Made by a program: the position numbers and the translations under genes
Notes under the pieces: model-generated
Databases searched by the model: none
Told to the model about the DNA's origin: nothing
What the model saw: the letters and a program-made list of their open reading frames with translations, nothing else
Shown: positions 16,412-25,351 of the stretch, one piece after another
How the letters are laid out: every line of letters begins with the position of its first letter
Position numbering within the stretch: position 1 is the first letter of the stretch
Origin: JAGLHV01 sp023143305 [NCBI: Clostridia bacterium]
Lineage (GTDB): Bacteria > CBDUZB01 > JAGLHV01
Direction of reading: 5' to 3'
Length of the DNA stretch: 52,207 nucleotides
NCBI GenBank assembly: GCA_030637025.1
Contig: DAOVVV010000018.1
Span: 1-52,207, forward strand

Positions 16412-19400
16412 ATGTTATCTAAAATGATTAGATTTTGTTTAGAGAATAAGTTAATAGTCGGGATTCTCGTGATATTTATTATTGCTTGGGGGTTGCTTGT
16501 TGCTCCATTTGATTGGAAAATGCCAGGACTTCCTCGCAATCCTGTTTCTGTTGACGCTATCCCTGACATTGGAGAAAATCAGCAAATTGTGTTTACAGAA
16601 TGGATGGGACGATCTCCGCAGGATATTGAAGATCAAGTTACCTACCCTTTAACCGTATCTCTTCTTGGTATTCCAGGAGTAAAAACGATACGCAGCTATT
16701 CATTTTTTGGTTTTTCATCTATTTATATTGTCTTTAAAGAAAATGTTGATTTTTATTGGTCAAGAAGCCGTATTTTAGAAAAATTAGCCAGTTTACCTCG
16801 GAAGACATTGCCAGACGGGGTTAGGCCAAGCCTTGGACCTGATGCAACAGCTCTTGGACAAGTGTTTTGGTACACGCTTGAAGGGCTTGATAAAGAAGGA
16901 GAACCCACAGGAGGATGGGATCTAGATGAGTTGCGTAGTGTTCAAGATTGGTATGTAAAATATGCTCTTCTTTCAGTCGACGGGGTTAGTGAAGTTGCAT
17001 CTGTTGGAGGGTTTGTCAAAGAATATCAGATAGAGGTAGATCCCGATATTATGAAAGTTTATAACATTACCTTGGCTCAAATATTTAAAGCAGTAAAAAA
17101 CTCTAATCTTGACATAGGAGCAAAAACAATTGAAATTAACAAAGTAGAATACATTATACGTGGTATAGGACTTATAAAAACAATATCAGATATAGAAGAA
17201 ATAGTCTTAAAAGAGCATAACAATATTCCTATAACCATTAAAGATGTCGCTCGTGTAGTAGAAGGCCCTGCAATGCGTAGAGGGGTTCTTGATAAAGAAG
17301 GATCTGAGGTTGTAGGTGGAGTGGTAGTTGTGCGTTACGGAGAAAATCCGCTTGCTGTAATTAATAGATTAAAAGAGAAAATTAAAGAAATAAGTCCGGG
17401 ACTGTCTAAAAAAACACTAAAAGATGGGAGAACCAGTAAACTTACAATTGTTCCATTTTATGATAGAACAGGACTTATTTACGAGACATTAGGTACTCTT
17501 AATGATGCCTTGTATCAACAAATACTGGTAACAGTTATTGTTGTTATTGTATCTCTTATGCATCTCGGGAGTTCTTTATTAATTGCAGGACTTTTACCGC
17601 TTGCAGTTCTTATGTGTTTTATTTTTATGAAGTTATTCCACGTTGATGCAAATATCGTTGCTCTTTCAGGTATAGCAATTGCTATAGGAACATTAGTTGA
17701 TATGGGTATTGTTGTATGTGAAAATATTTTAAAACACTTACAAGAAAAAAAGCCGGGTGAAAAAAGAATAGATGTTATTTATAACGCCACAAAAGAAGTC
17801 GCAGGAGCAGTACTTACAGCAATCTCAACTACTATAATTAGTTTTTTACCTGTATTTACCATGACAGGACCGGAAGGTAAACTTTTCAGGCCTTTGGCAT
17901 TCACAAAAACATTTGCGCTTTTTTCTTCTGTTATTATTGCTCTTATGGTTATTCCGGTAGCAGCAGATTTATTTTTAGATAAAGTAATAAAAACTTCAAA
18001 AATAAAAAGAATTATAACTAATGCATTACTATTCATTGGTATTATTATAGGATTTAATATTTCTATTCTGCTTGGAAGTTTGTTTTGTTTGTTTTTTATA
18101 CTATATGTTGCATATCCATATATACCAATTAAAATACACAAAAAAATACCGATTATTTATAATTACATTATAGTTGTTTTTGTTGCAATAGTGTTAACTG
18201 CAAACTGGCTGCCTCTTGGTGTAGGAAAAGGAGTTTTTTTAAATTTTATATTTGTTTGTGGTGCAATAGGTGTATTATTGTACATTTTTCATTTTATACA
18301 GATTCATTATGCGAATATGCTCGGGTGGTGTCTTAATAATAAAATGAAATTCTTATCCTTTCCTATTATATTAACCTTATGTGGTATTCTTATATATAAA
18401 AGTTTAGGTAAAGAATTTATGCCTTCTCTGGACGAAGGTTCTTTTTTGTTTATGCCGACAACCATGCCACACGCTTCAATAGGAGAAGCATTAGACGTGC
18501 TACAAATACAAAATAAAGCCATTCGTATGATTCCGGAAGTAGAATCAGTTGTGGGTAAAATAGGAAGAGTAGAAAGCTCCCTTGATCCTGCTCCTGTTTC
18601 CATGATTGAAACCGTCATTAATTATGAATCAAAGTATAAATTAAATGAAAAAGGAAAAAGAGGGAGATTTAAATATAATAGAAAGAAAAAAGAATTTGTT
18701 CGTGACAAAGAAGGGAAATTGATTCCTGATACAAGAGGAAAACCCTTTAGACAATGGCGCAAACATATAAAAAACCCTGATGATATATGGTCGGAAATTG
18801 TTAAGGCAAGCCGTGTTCCGGGGACAACATCAGCACCAAAACTGCAACCAATAGCAGCGCGTATCGTTATGCTACAGACTGGTATGCGAGCGCCTATGGG
18901 TATTAAAGTAAGAGGAGGAGATCTTAAAACTATTGAGCGAGTTGGACTAGAGTTAGAAAAATATTTAAAAGAAGTGCCCTCAGTTAATTCTGCGGCAGTT
19001 ATAGCTGATAGGATTGTAGGTAAACCGTATCTTGAGATACATATTAACAGGAAAAAAATTGCTAGATATGGGATTACTATAAAGGATGTGCAGAATATTA
19101 TAGATGTTGCTATAGGCGGAAAAACAGTTACTACAACAGTGGAAGGAAGAGAAAGGTATTCTATACAAGTACGGTATAAGCGAGAATTAAGAGACTCTAT
19201 AGAATCTATAAACAAAATATTTATATCTAATAAGAAAGGGCAACATATTCCTTTAATAGAGATTGCAGATGTTAAATATTTAAGAGGTCCGCAAGTTATT
19301 AAAAGCGAAGATACCTTTTTGGTAGGATACGTTGTTTTTGATATGAATGAAGGATATGCTGAAGTTGATGTTGTGCGTCAGTGTCAAAAATATTTAGATA

Positions 19401-20071
19401 AAAAAATATCGGAAGGAGAGTTTGTATTACCTAAAGGAGTAAGTTATGTGTTTACAGGTAATTATGAAAATCAAATAAGGAGTGCAAAAAAATTAGCAGT
19501 TGTATTACCTCTTGCTTTGCTGCTTATTTTTCTTATATTGTATTTACAAGTTAAATCAGTAATAAGAACATTTATGGTTTTTTCAGGTATTGCTATAGCG
19601 TGGATAGGTGGATTTATAATGATATGGTTATATGGACAAGAATGGTTTCTTAATATATCGTTTTTTGGAATAAATATACGTGAACTTTTTAATATGCATA
19701 CAATAAATCTCAGTGTTGCTATATGGGTTGGATTTTTAGCCTTATTTGGTATAGCAACTGATGCAGGTGTTATTATTGCAACCTATTTAATGGATAGTTT
19801 TAAGGAAAAGAGTATAACTAACAAAGAACAGATACATAAACTAGTTATAGAAGCAGGTGTTAGAAGGATTAGGCCTTGCCTTATGACAATAGCAACAACA
19901 ATATTGGCTCTGCTTCCTATCCTTACATCAATTGGCAGGGGCTCAGATATAATGGTTCCGATGGCTATTCCATCGTTTGGTGGTATGATGCTGGTCATTT
20001 TAACAATGTTTATTGTTCCGGTACTTTATTCTATTATAGAAGAAAGAAAATTAAGTAGGTTATCAAAATGA
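16412..20071 (+). CDS. cusA: CusA/CzcA-type heavy-metal RND efflux pump
   Basis: 1219 residues from ATG 16412, chosen because AAAAGGATAA precedes it and the longer GTG frame overlaps the Cys-rich gene. Typical RND layout: membrane helix 1 near 13-31, two large periplasmic loops, and twelve helices. The proton-relay Asp in helix 4 is D430 (GTLVDMGIV). The three Met known in E. coli CusA to bind Cu(I)/Ag(I) have counterparts at M681 (FMPTTMPH), M731 (SMIETV) and M820 (VMLQTGM), so monovalent Cu/Ag is the likely substrate rather than Co/Zn/Cd. Compared with CusA (about 1047 residues) it carries a long, Lys-rich insertion at about 745-790 and a longer segment around helix 6/7. It acts in the inner membrane with the adaptor and outer-membrane factor. 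Confidence 0.92.
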   Translation: MLSKMIRFCLENKLIVGILVIFIIAWGLLVAPFDWKMPGLPRNPVSVDAIPDIGENQQIVFTEWMGRSPQDIEDQVTYPLTVSLLGIPGVKTIRSYSFFGFSSIYIVFKENVDFYWSRSRILEKLASLPRKTLPDGVRPSLGPDATALGQVFWYTLEGLDKEGEPTGGWDLDELRSVQDWYVKYALLSVDGVSEVASVGGFVKEYQIEVDPDIMKVYNITLAQIFKAVKNSNLDIGAKTIEINKVEYIIRGIGLIKTISDIEEIVLKEHNNIPITIKDVARVVEGPAMRRGVLDKEGSEVVGGVVVVRYGENPLAVINRLKEKIKEISPGLSKKTLKDGRTSKLTIVPFYDRTGLIYETLGTLNDALYQQILVTVIVVIVSLMHLGSSLLIAGLLPLAVLMCFIFMKLFHVDANIVALSGIAIAIGTLVDMGIVVCENILKHLQEKKPGEKRIDVIYNATKEVAGAVLTAISTTIISFLPVFTMTGPEGKLFRPLAFTKTFALFSSVIIALMVIPVAADLFLDKVIKTSKIKRIITNALLFIGIIIGFNISILLGSLFCLFFILYVAYPYIPIKIHKKIPIIYNYIIVVFVAIVLTANWLPLGVGKGVFLNFIFVCGAIGVLLYIFHFIQIHYANMLGWCLNNKMKFLSFPIILTLCGILIYKSLGKEFMPSLDEGSFLFMPTTMPHASIGEALDVLQIQNKAIRMIPEVESVVGKIGRVESSLDPAPVSMIETVINYESKYKLNEKGKRGRFKYNRKKKEFVRDKEGKLIPDTRGKPFRQWRKHIKNPDDIWSEIVKASRVPGTTSAPKLQPIAARIVMLQTGMRAPMGIKVRGGDLKTIERVGLELEKYLKEVPSVNSAAVIADRIVGKPYLEIHINRKKIARYGITIKDVQNIIDVAIGGKTVTTTVEGRERYSIQVRYKRELRDSIESINKIFISNKKGQHIPLIEIADVKYLRGPQVIKSEDTFLVGYVVFDMNEGYAEVDVVRQCQKYLDKKISEGEFVLPKGVSYVFTGNYENQIRSAKKLAVVLPLALLLIFLILYLQVKSVIRTFMVFSGIAIAWIGGFIMIWLYGQEWFLNISFFGINIRELFNMHTINLSVAIWVGFLALFGIATDAGVIIATYLMDSFKEKSITNKEQIHKLVIEAGVRRIRPCLMTIATTILALLPILTSIGRGSDIMVPMAIPSFGGMMLVILTMFIVPVLYSIIEERKLSRLSK

Positions 20072-20151
20072 AAAAAAAGTGTAAGGTATTATTAGGAATT
20101 TTAATTTTATTGGGTATTAGTGGTAATGTAATGGGGATGAATTGTCATTAA
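20068..20151 (+). pseudogene. 27-codon truncated exported-protein gene at end of metal operon
   Basis: ATG 20068 overlaps the cusA stop (ATGA), the normal sign of translational coupling. The frame has 27 codons: KKKCKVL, a hydrophobic run LLGILILLGI, then GMNCH and TAA. It is a complete signal-sequence N-terminus with almost nothing after it, so I read it as a deleted gene for an exported or lipoprotein-like metal protein. It could also be a genuine very short membrane peptide. The tRNA-His lies 93 bases downstream on the other strand. Confidence 0.5.
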
Positions 20152-20244
20152 GGCATTGAAAGAAAAATATCTGATGGGAAAAACCTGGTCTTTTCAATGC
20201 GAAAACCCTTTGATACCATCATGGAATGCAAGAAACTTGGAAAT

Positions 20245-20322
20245 TGGGGTGGATGACGAGAGTTGAACTCGCGGCCTCTAGAACCACAATCTAGCGCTCT
20301 AACCAACTGAGCTACACCCACC
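20245..20322 (-). tRNA. tRNA-His(GTG)
   Basis: Read on the minus strand, the acceptor stem GTGGGTG pairs with CATCCAC, G-1 and discriminator C are in place, and CCA is encoded. Anticodon loop TTGTGGT gives GTG in a perfect CTAGA/TCTAG stem. Confidence 0.95.
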
Positions 20323-20352
20323 ACCGTAAAAATTTTATTTAAGCTTTTTATG

Positions 20353-20426
<74 letters not shown>

Positions 20427-20440
20427 AAATTTAAAATATC

Positions 20441-20517
20441 TGGTCGGGGCGCCCAGACTCGAACTGGGGGCCCCTTGCTCCCAAAGCAAGTGCGCTAGCC
20501 AACTGCGCTACGCCCCG
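20441..20517 (-). tRNA. tRNA-Pro(TGG)
   Basis: Acceptor CGGGGCG pairs with CGCCCCG, discriminator A and encoded CCA. Anticodon loop TTTGGGA in a CTTGC/GCAAG stem reads TGG. Probably first of a Pro-Arg-His transcript running leftward. Confidence 0.95.
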
Positions 20518-20831
20518 AAATAATTAAACTCTAATTTGAGTTTATGAATGTTACACTGTGTCATAAATGGTCATAAACGCAGACAGACGAATCCGAAATC
20601 CTAATATCTAAATCCTAAACAAATTCAAAATCCAAAATACTAAATTCAAAACAAAAAAAATAACTGCCTTTTCCTTTAACTTTGTGCCTGTCTTTGTCTT
20701 TGACCAATTCAACAAATTTAAACCAATCTAAACCAATCTAAACCAATTCAACCGTCTTTTAATTGTCTTTATCTTTTATTTTTTAACCAATTGAAACCAA
20801 TAAAACCAACGCACCGTCTTTCAACTGTCTT
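20518..20831. repeat. Low-complexity word-like spacer between tRNAs and rdgB
   Basis: No gene. Bases 20590-20655 (read on the minus strand) are made of repeated words such as TTTTGAATTTGTTTAGGATT and GGATTTCGGATT; the same words occur on the plus strand at 29571-29630. Bases 20700-20790 repeat AACCAATCTAAACCAATCTA and GTCTTT words. Small palindromes (TAAACTCTAATTTGAGTTTA at 20524-20543; TTTATGA/TCATAAA at 20539-20567) lie upstream of tRNA-Pro. Function not evident. Confidence 0.6.
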
Positions 20832-21461
20832 TTATTTCTCTATCTCAAAGAGTATTGATTCTATCATTTTTTTTGCTGCTTGTAAAGCTTTTGCTCTGTG
20901 GCTTATTTTATTTTTTTCTTCTATGTTCATCTCTGCAAAAGTCTTTCCATATTCCGGGACAAAAAAAACAGGATCATATCCAAATCCTTTTTTGCCCCTG
21001 CATTCCCGGGTAATAAATCCTGAGCAGATTCCTTCCGCCAGATGAATTTCTTCTTCTAATTTATTAGTTATATAAACAGGTTTTACTATAGCAATAACAC
21101 ATTTAAATTGTGCTTTTCTTTTTTTCGAAGGTATTTCTTTTAAAAGGTGCAGCAATTTTTTATTGTTATCCTCGTAGGTTGCTTCCTCTCCGGCAAATCG
21201 GGCGGAATATATCCCAGGCTTTCCGTTAAGTGCTTCTACTTCTAATCCTGAATCATCGGCAAGAGCAATTTTTTTGGTAAATTGAGAAATTTCCAAAGCT
21301 TTTTTGATAGCATTTTCTTCTAATGTTTTACCATCTTCTTCTACCTGGGGAGCAGTAGGAAATTTATCAAGAGTTAAAAGATTTATAGATAAACCTCTAA
21401 GAATATTTTTTATTTCTTTTATTTTATCTTTATTTCTGGTAGCTAATATGATGTCGATCAT
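20832..21461 (-). CDS. rdgB: XTP/dITP diphosphatase (RdgB/HAM1 family)
   Basis: 209 residues, typical for the family. It hydrolyses non-canonical purine triphosphates (XTP, dITP, ITP) to monophosphates to keep them out of nucleic acid. Visible: N-terminal nucleotide-binding ATRNKDK (7-13), the acidic motif LADDSGLEV with D69/D70, the GFGYDPVF substrate loop (159-166) and SHRAKAL (187-193). Start ATG 21461 overlaps the rph stop by four bases (ATGA), so translation is coupled; rph-rdgB adjacency is common across bacteria. Third gene of the valS-rph-rdgB operon. Confidence 0.93.
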   Translation of the reverse strand: MIDIILATRNKDKIKEIKNILRGLSINLLTLDKFPTAPQVEEDGKTLEENAIKKALEISQFTKKIALADDSGLEVEALNGKPGIYSARFAGEEATYEDNNKKLLHLLKEIPSKKRKAQFKCVIAIVKPVYITNKLEEEIHLAEGICSGFITRECRGKKGFGYDPVFFVPEYGKTFAEMNIEEKNKISHRAKALQAAKKMIESILFEIEK

Positions 21462-22189
21462 TTGTTTTTTTCTTTAGAACTAGGTAGTAGTTCTTTTTGT
21501 ATTTTAATTATCTCTTTGATGCCTATCTTAGCTAATTTTAGTGCTTTGTATAATTCTTCTTCACTAAAGTAAGCTTCTTCTCCTGCACCCTGTATTTCTA
21601 CATATTGCCCTGAATCAGTCATTGCTATGTTTATATCTACACTGGCCTTATAATCTTCTTCGTAACATAAATCAAGTAATAATCTATCGTTTATTTTTCC
21701 TACACTTGTAGCAGCTAAAAAATCTTTTACCGGCCATTCCTTGATTTTACCTTCCTTTTTTAATTTTTTTAGGGCCAGTACTACAGCGATAAAAGCACCG
21801 TTAATAGCAGTAGTTCTTGTTCCGCCATCTGCCTGAATTACATCACAATCAACAAGGATAGTTCTTTCTCCCAGTTTTTTTAAATCTATCACCGCTCTTA
21901 AAGCCCGGCCGATCAGACGTTGAATTTCATAAGTTCTGCCGCTTACTTTAAATCTTTCTCTTTCCTTGCGGCTGATAGTTGCCCGGGGCAGGAGCGCATA
22001 TTCGGCAGTAACCCATCCTGTTCCACACCCTTTTAGATGTGGCGGTACTTTTTCTACAACACTGGCATTACAAATTATACGGGTAGAACCTGCTTCAATT
22101 AATATCGAACCTTCTGCGTAACGGACATATTTTTCAGTGACTTTTAAAGGACGAATTTTGTTGTTTTGCCTGCCGTCTTTACGTGTCAT
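21458..22189 (-). CDS. rph: Ribonuclease PH
   Basis: 243 residues, full length for RNase PH, a phosphorolytic 3'-5' exoribonuclease that trims tRNA 3' ends. Motifs: N-terminal R-D-G-R (TRKDGRQ), the substrate-binding RTYEIQRLIGRALR, the catalytic DCDVIQADGGTRT around 115-126 and NAAFIA-like NGAFIAV at 130-136. The ATG at 22189 directly abuts the valS stop, and its Shine-Dalgarno AAGGAGA sits inside the end of valS. It overlaps rdgB by four bases downstream. Confidence 0.94.
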   Translation of the reverse strand: MTRKDGRQNNKIRPLKVTEKYVRYAEGSILIEAGSTRIICNASVVEKVPPHLKGCGTGWVTAEYALLPRATISRKERERFKVSGRTYEIQRLIGRALRAVIDLKKLGERTILVDCDVIQADGGTRTTAINGAFIAVVLALKKLKKEGKIKEWPVKDFLAATSVGKINDRLLLDLCYEEDYKASVDINIAMTDSGQYVEIQGAGEEAYFSEEELYKALKLAKIGIKEIIKIQKELLPSSKEKNK

Positions 22190-24931
22190 TTAAGTGATTC
22201 TCCTTAAGTTATTTTCGATGCTTTGTTTTTTGTTTTTTATTTCTTTTATTTTGGTTTTTACTTTTTCGACTTCTTTTTCAGGGGCCTTTTTAATAAAATT
22301 TTCATTGGAGAGTTTTTGTGTTAATCTCTCTAATTCTTTATCTATTTTAGTCTGTTCTTTTTCTAATCTTTCTTTTTCCTTTTGTAAATCGATAATTCCC
22401 TCTGTCGGTATGGATATTTCTACTCCGGAATTAGTAAGACCTACTATTAACCCCTGTACTTTGGGTGTAGGTCCAATGGTTATTTTTTCTGCTTTGGTTA
22501 AGTTTTGGATAATAGACATTGTTTTATCCAAAATTTGCAGACTTGATTCATATTCCGGAAAAATATTTGTAATATCCAGATTAGGATTAATTTTCGCAGT
22601 GATAGGTATTCTTAATTCTCCCCTAATATTTCTTGTATAGTTGATTATTGTTTCAATAAATCCCATATGTTTACCTATTTGCGGGTCGATATCAAATTCA
22701 TTTTCTTCCGGCCATTCAGCTATCATAATGCTTTCACCTTTTTCCTGAGGAAGCATTTGCCATATTTCCTCAGTAATAAAAGGCATTATTGGGTGAAGTA
22801 ATCTTAATGTTCTTTCTAAAATAGTTATTAATATGGTAAGAGCAATTATTTTATCTTCCTCTGTTCCTGTGTAAAGTCTGGGTTTAACCATTTCCAGATA
22901 CCAATCACAGTAAGTATTCCAGATAAAAGCGTAAAGTTCTCTAGATCCTTCGCTTATTTTGTATTCTTTAAATGCTTTGTTTATTTGATGAACTAAAATG
23001 TCGTATTTATATAGTATCCATTGGTCCATTAAGTCTGTTTTTTTGTTTAGAATATCTTTTTGGTTTAAATGTTTTTTTACAGCTGATTTTATATCATCGC
23101 TTGAATTTTCAAAATTAGAAAGCACAAATCTTGCTGCATTCCAGATTTTGTTAGTAAAATTTCTTGCTGCCTGGAAGTTTTCATCTATAATCTGCATATC
23201 TCTTCCCATAATTGCGTCTTTGGCAAAAACAAAACGCAGGGCATCGGTATTATATTTTTTCATAATTTCTAATGGGTCAATTACATTTCCTAAAGATTTG
23301 CTCATTTTTTTCCCTTTTTTATCCCTGACAATCCCGTGAATATAAACATTACGAAAGGGTATCATTTCTTCAATTTTCTGCTCATCTTTAGGATTTAATA
23401 GTAGTCCCATCATTATCATTCTTGCTATCCATAGATAAATAATTTCGTGTCCGGTTACTAAGACAGCAGTAGGGTAATAGGTTTTTAGTTCTTCTGTCTT
23501 TTCCGGCCAACCAAGTGTTGAAAAGGGCCAGAGGGCAGAGGAAAACCATGTATCTAAAACATCTTCTTCCCGGGAAAGAGAGGTGTTTCCGCAGTTTGGA
23601 CATTGGGTGGGCGTTTCTACAGAAATGATAGGCGGACAGGTAGAAAGATTTTCATTATCCGGGTTTTCCTTTTGGGTACAATACCATACAGGGATACGAT
23701 GTCCCCACCAAATTTGGCGGCTGATACACCAGTCGTGTAAATTTTCTATCCAGTTTAAATAGGGTCCAGCCCAATGAGAAGGAACAAATTTTACCTGGCC
23801 GCTCTTTACTACATCCAGACACGGGGCAATAACATCTTTAACCCTGAGGTACCATTGCTCGGAGATTTGAGGTTCTATGGAAGAGTGACAACGATAACAG
23901 CAGCCAACGGAATGAAGATAGTCCTCTGTTTTTTCCAGTAGACTTTCTGATGTTAAATCCTGGATTACTTTTTTCCTGCATTCATAGCGTTCCATAAAAG
24001 CGTATTTTTCTGCTGATTCGGTCATTTTTCCTTCGGGACCGATAACAGTTATAAAGGGTAAATTGTGTCTTTTTGCTATCTCGTAATCATTAGGGTCATG
24101 AGCAGGAGTGATTTTTACTGCACCTGTCCCAAAAGAACTATCTACATATTTATCAGCAATGATGGGTATTTCTCTCTGCATTAAAGGTAGAATACAATTT
24201 TTTCCGATTAAATGTTTATATCTTTTGTCATCAGGATTGACTGCTACTGCCGTATCTCCTAACATTGTTTCCGGCCGGGTAGTAGCAACAGTGATATGAT
24301 CATCAGAGCAATTTTTTATAGGGTAATGAATGTGCCATAAATTCCCTTTTTGTTGGGGATATTCGACTTCTATATCGGAAAGGCTGGTTTGGCAACGGGG
24401 ACACCAGTTGACCATATATTTCCCACGGTAAATCATACCTTTTTTATAAAGGGTTACGAAAGCTTCTTTTACCGCATGGGAACAAACTTCATCCATAGTA
24501 AATCTTGTTCTTTCCCAATCGCAGGAACAGCCTAATTTTTTTAGCTGGTTTAGGATTGTATCCCCTGTTTCTTTTCGCCATTGCCATATTTTTTCTAAGA
24601 ATTTTTCTCTGCCTATTTTTTTTCGGGTAAGGCCTTCTTTCAGGAGTGATTTCTCCATTACATTTTGTGTGGCTATTCCTCCGTGGTCGGTTCCCGGCAG
24701 CCATAAGACATTTGCTCCTTCCATTCTTTTCCAGCGGATTAATATATCTTGAAGGGTATTGTTTAGAGCATGTCCCATATGTAGTGATCCGGTTACATTG
24801 GGTGGAGGTATAACAATAGTATATGATTTTTTGGAATTATCGGCTTGGTTATGAAAATAATTTTTTTCCTCCCAGAATCGATACCATTTTTCTTCTGTAA
24901 TTTGAGGGTTATAACGTGTAGAAATTTCCAC
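22190..24931 (-). CDS. valS: Valyl-tRNA synthetase
   Basis: 913 residues, class Ia synthetase that charges tRNA-Val. The HIGH motif appears as HMGH at 51-54 (in PPPNVTGSLHMGH), KMSKS at 542-546, the editing (CP1) domain between them with GTGAVKITPAHDPND, and a zinc-type Cys cluster (CPRC; CPNC). The C-terminal 70 residues form the Lys/Glu-rich coiled coil typical of ValS and absent from IleS. Start is GTG at 24931, preceded by AAGGAGA in the minus direction; no nearby ATG fits. The leader from the promoter at 24979-25007 is too short for a T-box. First gene of a three-gene operon with rph and rdgB. Confidence 0.96.
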   Translation of the reverse strand: MEISTRYNPQITEEKWYRFWEEKNYFHNQADNSKKSYTIVIPPPNVTGSLHMGHALNNTLQDILIRWKRMEGANVLWLPGTDHGGIATQNVMEKSLLKEGLTRKKIGREKFLEKIWQWRKETGDTILNQLKKLGCSCDWERTRFTMDEVCSHAVKEAFVTLYKKGMIYRGKYMVNWCPRCQTSLSDIEVEYPQQKGNLWHIHYPIKNCSDDHITVATTRPETMLGDTAVAVNPDDKRYKHLIGKNCILPLMQREIPIIADKYVDSSFGTGAVKITPAHDPNDYEIAKRHNLPFITVIGPEGKMTESAEKYAFMERYECRKKVIQDLTSESLLEKTEDYLHSVGCCYRCHSSIEPQISEQWYLRVKDVIAPCLDVVKSGQVKFVPSHWAGPYLNWIENLHDWCISRQIWWGHRIPVWYCTQKENPDNENLSTCPPIISVETPTQCPNCGNTSLSREEDVLDTWFSSALWPFSTLGWPEKTEELKTYYPTAVLVTGHEIIYLWIARMIMMGLLLNPKDEQKIEEMIPFRNVYIHGIVRDKKGKKMSKSLGNVIDPLEIMKKYNTDALRFVFAKDAIMGRDMQIIDENFQAARNFTNKIWNAARFVLSNFENSSDDIKSAVKKHLNQKDILNKKTDLMDQWILYKYDILVHQINKAFKEYKISEGSRELYAFIWNTYCDWYLEMVKPRLYTGTEEDKIIALTILITILERTLRLLHPIMPFITEEIWQMLPQEKGESIMIAEWPEENEFDIDPQIGKHMGFIETIINYTRNIRGELRIPITAKINPNLDITNIFPEYESSLQILDKTMSIIQNLTKAEKITIGPTPKVQGLIVGLTNSGVEISIPTEGIIDLQKEKERLEKEQTKIDKELERLTQKLSNENFIKKAPEKEVEKVKTKIKEIKNKKQSIENNLRRIT

Positions 24932-24978
24932 AGAGGGTGTTCTCCTTGCTAATAGTTTTATTTAAAATAATGTATTGG

Positions 24979-25007
24979 ATTATACAAAATTTTTATATTT
25001 AAATCAA
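24979..25007 (-). promoter_or_regulatory. valS operon promoter
   Basis: Read on the minus strand: -35 TTGATT (25007-25002), 17-base spacer, -10 TATAAT (24984-24979). The start point would be about 24972, about 40 bases before the GTG start of valS. Confidence 0.65.
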
Positions 25008-25162
25008 CCAAAATTTTGGCCCTAATCCTCCTGTTCTTTTTACTTTCTTCTTTACTCCTCTGAATCTTTTACTCTAATTTACTCTTTTTATTCCCTCTTT
25101 TCTTTCCTTTCCTTTCCTGTGTTTTTTGCAGTTTTGGGAATATTTTTGGGAATATTTTTTTC

Positions 25163-25191
25163 TTGACAGGAAAAAGAAAAAGTGTTAGATT
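25163..25191 (+). promoter_or_regulatory. Promoter of the 638-residue barrel protein
   Basis: TTGACA (25163-25168), 17-base purine-rich spacer, TAGATT (25186-25191). Strong -35, weaker -10. The tandem TTTGGGAATATTT repeat ends just upstream of the -35. Confidence 0.6.
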
Positions 25192-25351
25192 AATGTGATA
25201 AAATAATTTTAAAGAAAAACCTTAAGTTTTCAAATGGAAAGGAGGGACTGTTTCAAAATTTGGTAAGGGTTTTGATTTTGTAGGAGATTTACAGAGCAAG
25301 CAGTAGGGTAGAGATTATACGGATTGAATTCAAACGATAAGGAGAAAAAAA

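Larger units (their letters stand above)
24932..25351. other. 420-bp divergent spacer between valS and a barrel protein gene
   Basis: Holds the valS promoter on the minus strand and the promoter of the 25352 gene on the plus strand. Between them is a pyrimidine-rich tract (25018-25122, with CCTTTCCTTTCCTTTCC) and a direct repeat of TTTGGGAATATTT twice in tandem (25134-25159) directly upstream of the plus-strand -35, which could be an activator or repressor site. The 150-base leader of the downstream gene shows no riboswitch I recognise. Confidence 0.5.

Noticed and set aside
12958-20151. Integrative element with integrase
   Set aside because: No integrase, attachment repeats or plasmid genes were found; the tRNA-side relics are only suggestive.
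24932-24978. T-box riboswitch before valS
   Set aside because: The leader from the identified promoter is under 50 bases, far too short.
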